This document shows, piece after piece, positions 1-11,749 of a stretch of DNA of 64,000 nucleotides (positions within the stretch are counted from its first letter, which is position 1; every line of letters begins with the position of its first letter). The DNA comes from Phoebastria nigripes (Eukaryota > Chordata > Aves > Procellariiformes > Diomedeidae), in assembly GCA_035582835.1 (NCBI GenBank), contig JAYKAV010002596.1, positions 906,829-970,828 of the forward strand, in the 5' to 3' direction. The notes beneath the pieces were generated by a model, which worked only from the letters and a program-made list of their open reading frames with translations, did not search any database and had not been told where the DNA came from. The translations under genes and the position numbers were made by a program.

Positions 1-1
1 A

Positions 2-220
2 GGATGGATGAAAGATTTAATTAAGGTAGCAATTGTTGTATTAATCATAATAATCATAATGCTAATAATATTACCATGCATGCTGCAATGTATTCAACAA
101 ATGATTAGCAAATCAATACGCGCTATCTGGATCATAGAAACAGAAAAAGGGGGAGATATGGGAAAGCTGATGGAACAAAATGCCAGTTACCTTGAGCTGA
201 TNAACACAGATANANANTGA
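2..220 (+). pseudogene. Endogenous retrovirus env, C-terminal remnant (5' part outside window)
   Basis: The frame is open from the first full codon of the window to a TGA at 218-220. It holds a long hydrophobic membrane segment (rich in Ile, Val and Leu, about codons 5-27 of the part starting at the first ATG), then a Cys-containing juxtamembrane stretch and a basic/polar tail with a Lys-Gly-Gly-Asp element. That order (membrane anchor, short cytoplasmic tail, polypurine tract, LTR) is what the end of a retroviral transmembrane envelope gene looks like. The tail resembles class II (ERVK/beta-like) envelopes by eye, but this class call is tentative. The reading frame runs through the polypurine tract into the LTR, which is common in such elements. 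Several n bases lie near the stop, so the exact end is uncertain. The rest of the provirus lies to the left of the window. Nothing here shows that it is functional. Confidence 0.6.
141..156 (+). promoter_or_regulatory. Polypurine tract of the endogenous retrovirus
   Basis: After one leading C, a pure purine run (A-rich then five G, then AGA) ends two to three bases before a TG dinucleotide that fits the start of an LTR. In retroviruses this tract primes plus-strand DNA synthesis and always sits directly 5' of the 3' LTR. The position between the env tail and the LTR supports the call. Confidence 0.6.
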
Positions 221-478
221 AGGTCAAAGAACAAGGAACGGGATTGCAAAACAGAAAAACAGGAACAAAGGCTTGTGCAAAAAGACATAATGGCTTAGGC
301 TGCTGTCAATAGTAAAGCGCGTGATAAGGGAGATGTGACCAATTAGTAAAGTTTTAGCGGCGCGTGCTTTGTCTATGATCGCGTGAGCAACAATCGGGAA
401 GATATAAATAAGAAGAAATTGTGTAAATAAAAGTCTCTGCTCTGCACTATTCCTGGAGTCCGTGATTCATTCCCTTCA
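159..478 (+). mobile_element. 3' LTR of an endogenous retrovirus
   Basis: The LTR begins at the TG at 159-160 just after the polypurine tract. A TATA-type box (TATAAATA) is at 403-410 and a polyadenylation signal (AATAAA) at 426-431, followed by a CT-rich stretch like the R/U5 part of avian class II LTRs. The 3' boundary is not certain: CA dinucleotides at 468-469 and 477-478 both fit. A target-site duplication cannot be tested because the 5' LTR is outside the window. U3 would be about 160-430. If the left flank in the full contig contains gag-pol-env and a second copy of these ~320 bases, this is a provirus; otherwise it is a truncated copy. Confidence 0.6.
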
Positions 479-3171
479 CTTCTGCCCTCCTTATTTTCCT
501 ATATTTTTGTCTTTGTTATCCTATAGAGTTACTTATGTATACAGACTCAGTTCTGTGCTTTTGCAAGATTTTCTTCAAACTTTGTTTTCCCAGTGGCCTA
601 AGTCCTACCACACTGGCAATTTGCTTTATTTGGATATGGTGCTTGCCTGGCAATAAATCACAAGATCCTCCTCCTTCTTCTTATGAGTGATGCTCTTTTT
701 TTGCTCTTTCCTCCTCCTCTCCCGAATGTTCTGTGTGCTGAGCTATTACACTGGAATACTAGAAACTAGATGTTTGTAAAACTAGACTATTTATTAAATT
801 ACCTGTTGACAGAGACATTGGAAATGCAGGAAGCCTTTCAGTCAGGTTAGCTTCCTGGTACCTCTTCAAACTTTTGCTCCTAATGACTGTGTTCTTCTCT
901 CTAATTTCTCTGGAATTTGATTTAATGGATTGTATAACATAATGTGGCAATACGGCATACATTAAAATATTACTTGTTAATATATTTTTATAAAACAAAG
1001 GCAACAAATAATTGTGAATCTTTGAATATACTGTGCTGATCCATCCTCATTCCTTTGATTTTTCATGGAACTTCAGAGCATGCAAGGAAGAAGCAGGACC
1101 ATAACTTCAACATATGTTACCTGTCAGCTAAAACAGAACAATCTAAATTCTTTCAAGGATGCGTGAGGACAGCATGTACCTGAGCCCTGGGAACACTGTC
1201 TCCCTGGCAGAAGTATCTGTCCAAAGTCCCTACTTATTCCAGGAGTCACAAATGGTGGAATCATATTAGTATAGTTACATACTGGCTATTGAAGGGCCAT
1301 TAATATGTTTACTTCATATGTAAGTAATAATAAATTTACTGTCGATGTCAGGATAGGATCTTTTGCGTAGCTGAAATTTATTTCTCTCTGTCCTAAAAAA
1401 CAAACCACATAAAAAAAGCCTTCAATCTTTTCAACTACGTATATTGCAAAAAGCAGGATTATGCCAAGAAAATGAACTNTTTTTAATACTGAGGCTTGCT
1501 TTCCTCTTACTTTACATTTGAAACTTAGTTTTAAATGGTAACATTTGCTGTCTTCTGCAGAAATGTTGGTTGAAAATTGCTTTCTTAAGGGTAAAATTTC
1601 AACATGGTATGCATCATTGTCCTTATGACTTCACTATAGTAAAAAGAAAAAAAAGTAAAAATCAAGACAGTATTCCAATGTTACCTTTGCTATCTTCAGC
1701 AGTTAAATATGGGAATTCCACTTGATGTAGAGTTAAATAAAATGTGAATGTTGCACAAAACTGACTTCAAAAGTTCCATTATGAAATAAGAGTGCTGTTG
1801 CTTTTTTCAAGCCTGAAGCCATTACATAATTTACTAGCATTTTCATTAATCCTTTGCTCACATAAATTGGTTTGAGACAGCTTCCTCTCCTCTCCTCTCC
1901 TTGAACAAAGCAGCAGCAGCACAAAAATGTGGTTTAGAAATCTTACCCACATGTCTCCTCAGACCGTTTTTTTTTTTCATTAACTAAAGGAAGCAAACTG
2001 AATATTAAAAATATCAGAATCATTTCTCTGGGTCTGTCACACAAAGAAAGAAATTGTGTTGCCATTCATTTGCTGTGACTATAACCTGTAATCCGGCATT
2101 TCTTAGTTTGTTAAGTTTCAGATCAAGTTTGTATATTCAAACTTGAAGTGTTGAAATGATTGATTATAGGAAAGAAATATAAGGATTAAATGTGGAAATA
2201 TGTTTCCTATTGAAGTCTTCAACTTTGAATACAAATTTTATTTGGAGCCTAAATTTCTTTCACTGTAATAAATGCAAAGACTATTGAAATCAAAAGGAAA
2301 ATCTTGCACAGACCTATATAATCTCTGGATTCAATTTATAGACTATTTCCACATTAAATTTCTTCTAAATCTATTTCACAGTTTACTTGTTCAAATCATT
2401 GCAGGGCCTTGAAACATCTCCTTGCATTCAGAAATTTCACCCTCAAATATACCACACCGTAAAGTAAGAGGAAGCATGTGATGGCAGCACTTCCATAGTA
2501 TTCCACATAGTTTCTCCTGTAAGATATAGAGCTATTTACACATCTGTTTTCTTTTCCTCACGTCAGTGAGATAAGTCTGTTTCTCCTTTCTTCAAGGGAA
2601 GTACGAGAATGAAAGGTACACTCATTCGCTGCACAGACCTTCTTCCTCTAGTGAGTTGACAAATCTTCTTGATTCAGAGATCAACTTGATACGAAAGGTT
2701 GATTGAAGGACAACTGTAGCTGCCAGCTGATTATGCTTTTACAATCCATATTTTGCATTTAAAGATGAGCTATTATTCATTTTTCCTTGTTCAAGTACAA
2801 TTTCTACAGGTTATTTCCTAGCTGTGCATTTTGTCATGCTGCCCTAGACCTACTCTTACATGGTTTGCATTCTGACCTTGATTTACATTTTCACATTTTC
2901 TGGACATAGAAATTAGACTTAGTGTCTTGCGATGTACAGTACTATAACGCTTAAAAAATTAGCTATCTGCCTGCAGATGTTCACTGCCAGATTAGATGCT
3001 CATGTACCTTTTACATTGAAGTAAAAAAAATGCGTGTATAGGAGATGATGCAACACATTCATAAGGCTAAGCAGAATGGGCTGTAAACAGTAAGTGATGA
3101 GAAGTGTGTTTGTGGCAAGCTAGATCTCTTGAACTTAGACTATTTGGTGATAGTAGGAATCAGATCCTTAC
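479..3171. other. Non-coding AT-rich interval, no gene seen
   Basis: Only short open frames with no recognisable protein features occur. A short CCTCT-type pyrimidine repeat is at 1882-1900 and a T9 run near 1968. The segment 2000-2900 has the even texture of unique intergenic or intronic DNA. I could not assign any repeat family to it. Confidence 0.5.
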
Positions 3172-3379
3172 ATCCTTTCTTGCTTTGGGATCAGAAATGG
3201 ATAACTTCTTTGTTATGGCATCTAAGATCAGCATACTGGCTTTAGCATCTTCCAGACCGTCAGAGAGCTCAGTCCCACAGCTCCTTGTTTCCAACAGGTT
3301 GCTAAAAACCTTCAGACAAGAAGTTAAAGTGCACAGGAATAAGATGTCAAACAGAGTCATCATCCAGATACCCTTTAGT
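3172..3379 (-). other. Exon-like segment with splice signals, unidentified
   Basis: On the minus strand a 208-base segment is open in one frame and bounded by an acceptor-like sequence (pyrimidine-containing ...TTATAGCCTTCAG, exon starting at 3379) and a donor GTAAGG directly after 3172. The surrounding open frame spans 3438 to 3160 (92 codons). The translation has a hydrophobic N-terminal half and a charged C-terminal half (…LSISDPKARKD) and reads like ordinary protein rather than low-complexity sequence. I do not recognise a family. The length (3n+1) would shift phase between flanking exons. A 119-codon frame is open on the opposite strand (3104-3463), so openness alone is weak evidence. 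It could be a real exon, an old retroposed fragment, or chance. Confidence 0.25.
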
Positions 3380-3439
3380 CTGAAGGCTATAACACTCTCA
3401 TCAGAGGAGGAAAACATGAATGAAATGACAGATTCCAAT

Positions 3440-3476
3440 GATTATATATATATGTCTATATAAAATATATATAATC
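3440..3476. repeat. AT-rich inverted repeat (12-bp arms)
   Basis: The arms GATTATATATAT (3440-3451) and ATATATATAATC (3465-3476) are perfect reverse complements around a 13-base loop. The composition is almost pure AT, so this may be a grown TA microsatellite rather than a functional hairpin. Confidence 0.7.
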
Positions 3477-5200
3477 AGCATTATCATTGACAAAGCTATC
3501 ATATTTCTTATGCACCTTTTAAAATCACAGTTTCTATTGCTAATTTTTTTTAGAATCTGACAAATTTCTGCTTGGGCAAAATAGTAGGGATAAAGTCAAC
3601 TGTGTTTCCTTAATTCTTCTGTACTGAGAGAGGAATAGTATTCGAAGGTTATTTTTAAAGTGAGCAATGTAACACTCAGATATGTCCGAGCTTCCTGGTG
3701 CAGCAACGTAGAGCAGTACAGTATCACATGGAAACACCAGCTGAGGTCTTGGAAGCAATTGAATTAAAACAGCAGGGCTAATAAAGCAGGATCATCTCAG
3801 TACTGTAGCAAGTAACAGAGCTAGTGTCTCTGCATGGTGCTAGGTGGTGGACCAGATTAACTGTGTCTGACAGCTCTGTAAAGAGCAACTACGTCTTCTG
3901 TAACGTGATACTGCTTCAATGAGTGTCACCTATTAGGTCCTTGATAATTCAAAATTTTAGTCCCTGTCCATAACTGCCTTTTTGGTCAGTTGGCTTGACC
4001 TTTTTCTTTCATCAAGCAATAAAATAACATTTTTACCTGGTTAACATGAAATTTAAAATGAACTTTGTGGAACTATAAAATGGTTTTGATATATTTTTTC
4101 AAAGAAGAATTCTGGAAATCATTTGTTTTGGTATGGATTTCAAGCCCTATAAAATTCTCAGTATTATAAATCAAAGACCTCAATTTAAATTTTAGAAGTT
4201 ATGTCTTTTAGAAAAATTTAGCTCTGAAAACAGAATTAGACTTTGTAACACTTCTCTAAAATTCAGAGTTTCATGTTGGACACTATCTCTAATAATTTGC
4301 AAACATTTTCCAGCCTCAGGAATTCAACATCAAAAGTCTATTAAAAATCTGAAAACGGAAATTTAGTTTTTTCTTCCTAGTTTCTTGGGGTCAGATTTAA
4401 TAATTGAATATTTTTAATACTTTGGAGGTACACTTTCTACCTTTTACTTATATAGAGAAGAAAATAACTCATCTTAAGTTATATGTTGATCTTTTTGGAT
4501 AGATTTAATAGGATTTATCAGGGCAATAGGCCTTCGGTTGCCTATTGGTGGTTCTTATTTCTGCATGGCAGTTTTCAAACTTTGGTTGACCTTAAATACT
4601 AGGAGAAGTTGTACAAGTTTTACACTGATATTTAATCACAAGCACACCAACTCCTTGACTCCACTAGTAAGAAAGTTTAAGCTAATTTCTTTATAAACCC
4701 TTGATATGAAACTCCTTTCAAAATTGAATGGATCTTTATTTTTATTTTTGTTTTATTTTTATTTTGTATGGATCCTATGTGATTTGTTGATCAAACTCAG
4801 NGCAAGAAGCCTTCTAGGGACTAATATTAAGATAAAGAGAATTTCTAGAAATAAAATGGGCTTAATATTTTCTGCTGGTAACCCAATTCATGAAGCCAAG
4901 AAAACATCATAACATAGTTAATCATGTATAGCAGAGATTAGATGATATATTTAGAAGTCAAATTTATATTTATGAAGAATATTTGGGGGTATCTGATCCA
5001 GTTACTAAACTAAATTTAACTTTGTCACGAATGGAACAACACAATTTACTTTCTTTTGGACTTCGTTACCCAAACTGTTAATTTATCTTTTGCTTAGCCT
5101 ATTACATATTAACACTCATCCCATTAACTATTGCTAGGCTAGAGGCTTGGTGCATATCTTATTTAAGCCTCTCTAGTCAGGAATATCTAATCCATTTAAT
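3477..5200. other. Non-coding AT-rich interval, no gene seen
   Basis: No open frame with recognisable features and no clear repeat. Sequence is AT-rich with T runs (for example near 4740) and one n at 4801. Confidence 0.5.
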
Positions 5201-5379
5201 GATCATAGAAACAGAAAAAAAATAGTTTGCAAAGGACCTGTGAAGGTCATCTTTGCAATGTCCTCTTCAAAGCACGGCTATCTTCAACATTAGAGAAAGT
5301 TCCTCAAGTTTTGAGTACTGCCATAGATGGAGAATCTCTGAGCAATCTGTTCCGATACTTACTAACTCTCAGTGTGATT
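5201..5379 (-). mobile_element. CR1 LINE, old 3'-end fragment
   Basis: On the plus strand it begins GATCATAGAA, followed by an A-rich stretch, then AGGACCTGTGAAGGTCAT and, near the end, GATGGAGAATCTCTGAGCAA and CTGTTCC. These match in order the reverse complement of the conserved CR1 3' region (…tggagactccacaacctctctgggcaacctgttcc…gga ccttccaacc… ending in ATTCTATGATC-like repeats). The match is diverged, so the copy is old. The element runs on the minus strand with its 3' end near 5201. It stops at a T18 tract (5378-5395), beyond which similarity is not obvious. Confidence 0.7.
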
Positions 5380-5397
5380 TTTTTTTTTTTTTTTTCC

Positions 5398-5586
5398 ATG
5401 ACTATTGTCTCTTGGCTTTCTACTGCGCTCCTTTGTCTGGCTCTGTCTGCAGTATTTTATGCGCGCCTTTCAGGAGGAGTGCCAAGGAGCAGCGAGAGCC
5501 AGCTGCTCCACAACGGGGTCAAGGAATTGGGAGCCCAGGGTGACCCTGGGGCAGTTAAAGAAGGAAATGTCTGTGAAAATTTTTGA
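5398..5586 (+). other. Small open frame with hydrophobic N-terminus, exon-like; unidentified
   Basis: An ATG at 5398 opens 62 codons to a stop at 5584-5586. The first ~22 residues are hydrophobic and could be a signal peptide or a chance product of the pyrimidine tract. The tract 5396-5452 ends in CTGTCTGCAG, a strong splice-acceptor pattern, and is followed by GC-rich sequence unlike its surroundings to about 5545. A GTGACC at 5540 is a weak donor. Residues from 5488-5529 (S-S-E-S-Q-L-L-H-N-G-V-K-E-L) resemble the N-terminal S-E-x-Q-L-(L/M)-H signature of parathyroid-hormone family peptides, but the helix that should follow is missing. Alternatives are chance or a decayed continuation of the adjoining CR1. 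All three frames from the acceptor are open for about 90 bases. Confidence 0.2.
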
Positions 5587-5791
5587 AAAAAAATCTTGTT
5601 GTATGCCAGAGTCTCATGTACGCATAATGCCCTTCTAGTCAGATTTCTGTCTCATTAACGCTGTTTTCAAACAATATTTTTATAAGTAAAATAAGGTCAC
5701 ACTGGTTATGCAGGGCCCTATGGAAAACAGTGGGAATTTTGTCGTTGATTTCAGCTGCACTAGAAGTTTCCCCTCACCAGGAATCTCACAT

Positions 5792-5811
5792 TATAATAAT
5801 AATAATAATAA
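5792..5811. repeat. (TAA)n microsatellite
   Basis: About six and a half TAA units, followed by AAATAAAA. Confidence 0.9.
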
Positions 5812-7283
5812 AATAAAACAAATAGAACCCAAAGGGAGTAAAATGTTGCTTAGTCACTTTTATGAGTGCTTTTTCTTCAAGTGCAGTATATTCTTCATAG
5901 TCTGCTTTGTTTCAAAGGGAAAATGCTTTCACCAGTTTCCATTTGTGTCCACTGAGCTGCTGCTCTGCTCTATTTATTTTAGTCCAGGGGAAATTAACTT
6001 ATTCACCATGTTTGACAGCAGAGAAGTTAAGAATAGGTATTAGTTTCATGTCACTCATATCTTATATATTATAAAAAGAACGTTCACAATCTTACAATGT
6101 CTAAATAGGATGAGCATGTGATCAAGCAAATGTAACCCTTGCTCAACCCCTCCAAGTTATTCATCATCACTTACAATACCTCTTCTAAAATTTTTCTTAT
6201 AGGCTTTCTCAGGCAGGGATCTTGATTCATGCCTTCTGTGGAGTCTCTATTGCCCCTTGTGTGCTTACTATAATAATAGGGTGATAAATGATTTAGGTTG
6301 TTTTCTGTGTCTCTACATTCTGATTGATAAATCGTTAGGTGTACTTTAATCATCCTCATGCTTTTTGTTTATTCTGATTGAAATCTCTTGGATTTCCTTC
6401 AGTGGTTTTTACCTGGTATCTTCACAAATATTTGAGCTAAGATTTTCCACAAACATTCAACACATGGCAACAGCAAGCAAATATGTATTGTGAGCTTCAT
6501 CCAGAACATGCTGGAGGAATATTGCCTCAAGTATGATCAGGGATAGTACATTCTGAAAGGAGCTACGGTGTGTGCCTGTAAAACGTTTAATCTTTCAAAC
6601 AGCAGGGTCCAAAGGCAAAACCAATGTTCTCTTGCAACTGTGAAAGCTGCAGCTGACAGCTTGTCCTGTTGTCATTTGCAAGATACATTAGCTTTCTCCT
6701 ACAAAATATTAACACATTTATCAATTCTATGATCAATAAGCCATACATTTATAGTACTTAGATGTTTCAAAAAACATTTCATGAAATGATGAATTGTTGC
6801 TCTAAATGCAACATGTGTATAATAACCTTAAATTCTGTACCTCTTTATCCCTGTATTGGTACATTCTTTTATTCCTATGGCTACAAAGCAGTAAGACTGT
6901 CAACAACCAATAGGCTCTTTCCCAGTCAAACAGAAAAAGGGCTTTAAAATGAAAGGTTAGTGAACCATCACAGTTATGTTAATAGAATGAAATGCATTCG
7001 CTACTGTCTATTTTGAACATTTGAATGGCACATAGCTCCTTCAGTTGTCCTCTGCAAAAAGGATACTTTTCACGAATAAACGTAAGGTCATTCCTATCCT
7101 ACTACTATTGGTGCTCTCCTGTAATACTGATACTGACATGGGAAAACTGTGGGGTTTGATCCATTCCCCATGAGTGAAAAAAAACATTTGTGATAAATGC
7201 AGTTTTCCAGTGTAACTTTATCTCCCTGACGCATGTTTTTACAGCACAAATGTATTGGCCACTTGTCACCCCTTCTCAGGGTG

Positions 7284-7327
7284 TCTTGACCCCTGTTTCT
7301 TTCTTGACCCCTGTTTCTGTCTTGACC
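7284..7327. repeat. Short tandem duplication (18-bp period)
   Basis: The 17-base unit TCTTGACCCCTGTTTCT occurs at 7284-7300 and 7302-7318, with a third partial copy from 7320. This is a recent slippage-type duplication. Confidence 0.85.
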
Positions 7328-8496
7328 ATCACAGATGTACTAATGAGAGCTGTAGGATAAACATGGCCTCAAATCCACTCCCTTTCCAACATTTCTAGCA
7401 GTTCTTAGCACTACAAGTAGAAATACTAATTCAGCAACATTAACTCCAGTGATGGTAACGTAGTTATAGGAGTTAATCTGAATCCAGAGTTCTAATGATT
7501 TGTAACCCCCTAATGTATTTTGGGGTTTCAAACACATTCACCAATTCACTATTCATCAATTGTGAAATTTATTCTGTGCAGAGATTCACAGTAATGTTAA
7601 CCAAACTAAAAAGACCTCTAAATCTTGTGTGTACTAGCAAGCCATATGTTTTGACATAGATTATAAAACATGCTTTTTGAACATGATTTTAGAACAATGA
7701 AGGAAAGTCAAAGTGATTATAATTTCTTGTAGGCAACTGTTAATACTTATTGAAAAAAGGGATGTGAAATTTTTGAAATTCAATTCACTTTGTGGGATAA
7801 AGGTATCTCTTCTGACAAAGGTAATATTATCATCCTGCAACTTTAACTTTAAGAGTTGCCCTTGTCTGTAAAAGAGTGCCAACTCCTCATGCTGTTTGCA
7901 ATCTTTTTCTGATTAGCAGAAAGTCCAGATGACAACTCTTTCAATATTTTTTTTGCTTTCCCAAAACATCTTTTTTGGTGTCCCAGCTGGTGTCCCAGCT
8001 GATTTTCTTTAAAGGAGAGTGAANGTATAGTCTTTCATGCATCTACTGAAAAGATCTTTGAAAAGTACAGCCATACAAAGATGTTATTGATGTAACACTT
8101 TTGTGTCTTTGCCAGACATGCAGTGCAACTTGATTTGTTCTCAGAGGATGTTTCTCTGTTTATTATTAATTTTTTTATCTATCATTAATTTTCACTCTCC
8201 TCTTTTCTATTCTACTCTCACCTTATTTGTCAGTTCCCTTTCAACTTTTCCTTCCCATTTTCTTTTAAGTTCTTGGGCCACTGTAAAGAGCTGATCCAGA
8301 TCATGCTGAGTCAGTTGGGAGTNTCTCCACGGCCTTTGGTTGTTTCAATCTGGCCTTTTCTTTCCTTTTTTTATTCCAATTCAGCCTCAATTTATCTTTC
8401 CTAATACATCAGATCCTGAATTGTCCTGTTAAGTATGTTGTAGGAAAGCTGCATGTCCTTAGAGACTTGAAAAGGCAGTAGTACTAGAAAGTAAAA

Positions 8497-8532
8497 AAAG
8501 AAAAAAAAAAAAAGAAAAAACAACAACAACAA
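8497..8532. repeat. A-rich tract with (CAA)n end
   Basis: Runs of A interrupted by single G, ending in about four CAA units. Confidence 0.8.
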
Positions 8533-9483
8533 AATCCTTCACATATATTCCCTATGTTTTCAAAGGGAAACTGGATTCCACTGGTTTTTAGCTTTGAGGG
8601 ACGGATGTGCAATAGTCAAGAAAGAAGTGCACCTCAAAGTCCTCCCTGGAGTTACTCTGCTGGTTTCTCTTCATTCCCCAGNGGCAGTCATTTGTTGCTA
8701 GCCTAATACCGCAGTACTTTCATGCAACTCTGANCTGGCTCAATTATTTTGTCCAAGGCCTTTTGCTGACTGTTTACATGAATGGAATAAATGGACAAGG
8801 ATTCATATTTATGCTTATGTACCTAGCCACTGTATGTGGGTAACAGTAGTCTAAAATGAATTTGAACCTGAAAATTCTACCCATATCATAAAATTTGAAA
8901 TAAAAAAGACTTAGGAAAATCAGTTCCTTTCCATCTCTTTGCTGATTTTTCTTTGTGTAAGGATGAGGAAACCGATTTTTCAGAACAATATGACAGAATC
9001 TGTATTTTATTATTTAAACTACTTGGTAGCTGCTTAAACTTATTCAGAAGCATTAGTATTGCATAAAGGAGACTGCAAAAAGAACAAGCATCTATTTAAA
9101 ATCTAAAACATTTTTTTCTTAAGTATAATGTAAATGTTTCTTATATTTCACTGACAATGGCAAATGGTTCAATGCCATGTTCTGTGGAAAATTGCAGGTT
9201 CTATGAGTCATCTGATAACAACCCATGCATTTGTTTCAGATGACAGCATCAACACACAGTTCCTTTAATCTCCACTGTAGTGAGTTTCTTCCTTCAGGTT
9301 TTCTGAAACTGATAACCTGTTTAAGGCAGCCAATTTCAGGATTATGTTCCTCTGTTATGATTTGGAGAGTGTCTGTGTTCCACAGTCTTGCAGGGTTGTC
9401 CCTAGGGTACAGCATCTGGCTCAGAGTTACCACTAAAGGCCAAGCCCTTTTTTTTTTTACATATCAGCACAATTTTCCAGCTC

Positions 9484-9505
9484 TTTTTTTTTTTTTTTTT
9501 TTTTT
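9484..9505. repeat. Poly(T) tract, 22 bases
   Basis: Uninterrupted T run. A shorter T9-10 run lies about 30 bases upstream. Confidence 0.9.
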
Positions 9506-9633
9506 ATAGCCTATTCTGTCTGTGAAAATTCACCTGAGCAGAGCTGTCTGGCACAGAGAGGTATGTGATGCTTTAAAAAATCAAAGTGAAATACCAGCCT
9601 TGAGGTAATTCATTAATCTTGTCAAGTTAGGGC

Positions 9634-9669
9634 TTGTTAACAGACCACAGAAATTGTTAACAGACCACA
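9634..9669. repeat. 16-bp direct repeat
   Basis: TTGTTAACAGACCACA occurs at 9634-9649 and again at 9654-9669 with four bases between. The two copies are identical. Confidence 0.85.
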
Positions 9670-11670
9670 CGTGTATTAAAACACACATATACACATCAGC
9701 CTAAGATAAACTTCTGAAGTTGCAAGAGGAAACTCTGTGCTTTAAAAAGACAGCAGGGGAAAGATTCAGCTTTTATTACTGTATGTAAGAAGGAGAAAAC
9801 ATTTTCTGTTAACTACCAAACTTACTAAAGCTCAGATGAAAGTTAGCCAAAGAAAATTCATGTAATTCTACATTTTTTTAACTTTATAAGTGATTTACCC
9901 TCCAGGAAGCAATCTTGGTAACAAAATAAACACTTCACCACATGTCGTATAACAATATAGTATGCCTAAATGTCAAATCAACTTTTAATGGGTGAACATG
10001 TAAATTACACACCTGTGGTNTTTCCAAATGGTGCAATTACTCGCTAAGTCATAGCTTTTGTATCTGCTGTCCCACAGATACCTGGGGTAAATTCACTAAA
10101 ACGACACTTCTTAAGGATTTCACTCTTACCTTAAATGGATGGAAGCAGAGAGTGAAGTTGAAAGTCCTGCCACCTTCGTGGCACTAACATTTACAGAGCT
10201 ACCTGAGGAACAAGACCAGAGACTAGATCCAGCTAAGAACCCTTTTTTTTTTTATGGGGTCCGTTCTCAGCCTAAACAGTTCTTCCTTCTGTCTCACAGT
10301 GCAAATACGGGTAGTAAAGAAAAAGTGGGAAAACACAATTGGAGCTATTAGAAAAGTGAGATTGCTCCCTTTGGATGCCAGCTTCCACTTGTGATGGAGT
10401 AAAACAACCATGGAAACATTTCCTGAGTTTATTGTTTCATATTATGACTCACTGAGATGTTCTGATGTGCATCTTGGCAATGGTGAGACATTTATCTGCA
10501 ATGGGGTCCTAAATGAAATGCTGCTGTAATGAGGTACTACATATACTTGTTTGCATGTTTTAATAATACATAAAAGTACATGTAGAACTGAAAATTATTG
10601 CTTGTGATATCTGCCTGTTTTTTCCCCAGGAGACTGTGGATTTCTAGAAGTCTTCTGGATCAAATATTCCTTAATTCCCACTTACATAGTAGTGGATCTG
10701 AGCAGCAATTCACAATGATGAGTTTTTTCACTTTCCTCTCTAATTTTAATACTCCCAGACTAAACAAACTTGTTGCTACATGGAGATTTCAGTTGGAACA
10801 GTCTGCTTTCTAAGTAGAAGCTGGACAAACATTAGACATCTTCAAGTTAAGCATGTAATCCAAAGTACATGGTTAGGCTTCCTCTATAATCTTCTATAAA
10901 TTCCTCTACAATTCCATTATAAATTCTACTACTGTATTAAAAAAACAAAAAATCAAAAACCCAAAAAAAAAACTCACACAAACACACAAACAATCAAACA
11001 AAGTGTTCTTATGTGAGCAGAGCTGTCCAAGGTTGATGGCAAAGCTGTCATAATGTGAGATGCATTTGTATCCCTGTTCCCTTTTGCCGACTTCCAGAAC
11101 CAGGTTTAAAAGACAACACAGATTAATCTGTATGTGGTTGTATTATGCATGTAATAGAAATGTATGGGTTTTTTCCCCTAGGTAGTAGAGATTACGCGTG
11201 ATAGCATATGTTTTACAAAGACCTTTATATCACATCGCCAAAGAACAGACCACTAAACTGGAGCTGTTGAATTCAAAATTTTACTTCATATGAAAACACT
11301 GTCATAAGTATGAGATATTTTCTTAAGAGGAAAAAAAAAAATCAGCTCTCCCAGTCCTGCTTAAGGCTTTCATGTAAAAAGTTATTCCCGTTGCAACAAC
11401 AAATTTAGGTAACACAGAGTCAACATTAATGACAGGACTTTTTCTCCCATTTTTTTTTAATCAAGCAAAAAATAAAAACTTTCCCAATGTTCTTCTGAAG
11501 TATATTTATCATTAGGACATGACAGTGTCTTTAGTTGAATCATCATTTAAGATCTTTCTGTGATTAGGTTTTACTTCTGGATCATTTCCAAATAAGAGCT
11601 GAGCCTGGATGAAGTTCAAAAGTCCTTGAAATATGGGGAAAGTTTTTTTTGTTTGTTTTACATTATTGGC

Positions 11671-11693
11671 TTTTTTTTTTTTTTTTTTTTTTN

Positions 11694-11745
<52 letters not shown>
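11671..11745. repeat. Very long poly(T) tract (~75 bases)
   Basis: A run of T interrupted only by one n at 11693. It is by far the longest homopolymer in the window. It could be the A-tail of a recent minus-strand retroposition, but no polyadenylation signal is seen in the sequence just beyond 11745, and no source gene is recognisable. Its length may also be an assembly error. Confidence 0.9.

Positions 11746-11749
<4 letters not shown>

Noticed and set aside
3104..3463. 119-codon plus-strand frame
   Set aside because: It overlaps the minus-strand exon-like segment. No splice signals or features favour it, and it contains an AT-repeat end.
7284..7327. CRISPR-like direct repeats
   Set aside because: Only two and a partial copies, with one-base spacers, in a vertebrate genome. 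No array exists anywhere in the window.
9225..9509. 94-codon frame ending in poly-Phe
   Set aside because: The end is created by T tracts. The minus strand is also open here, as expected by chance.
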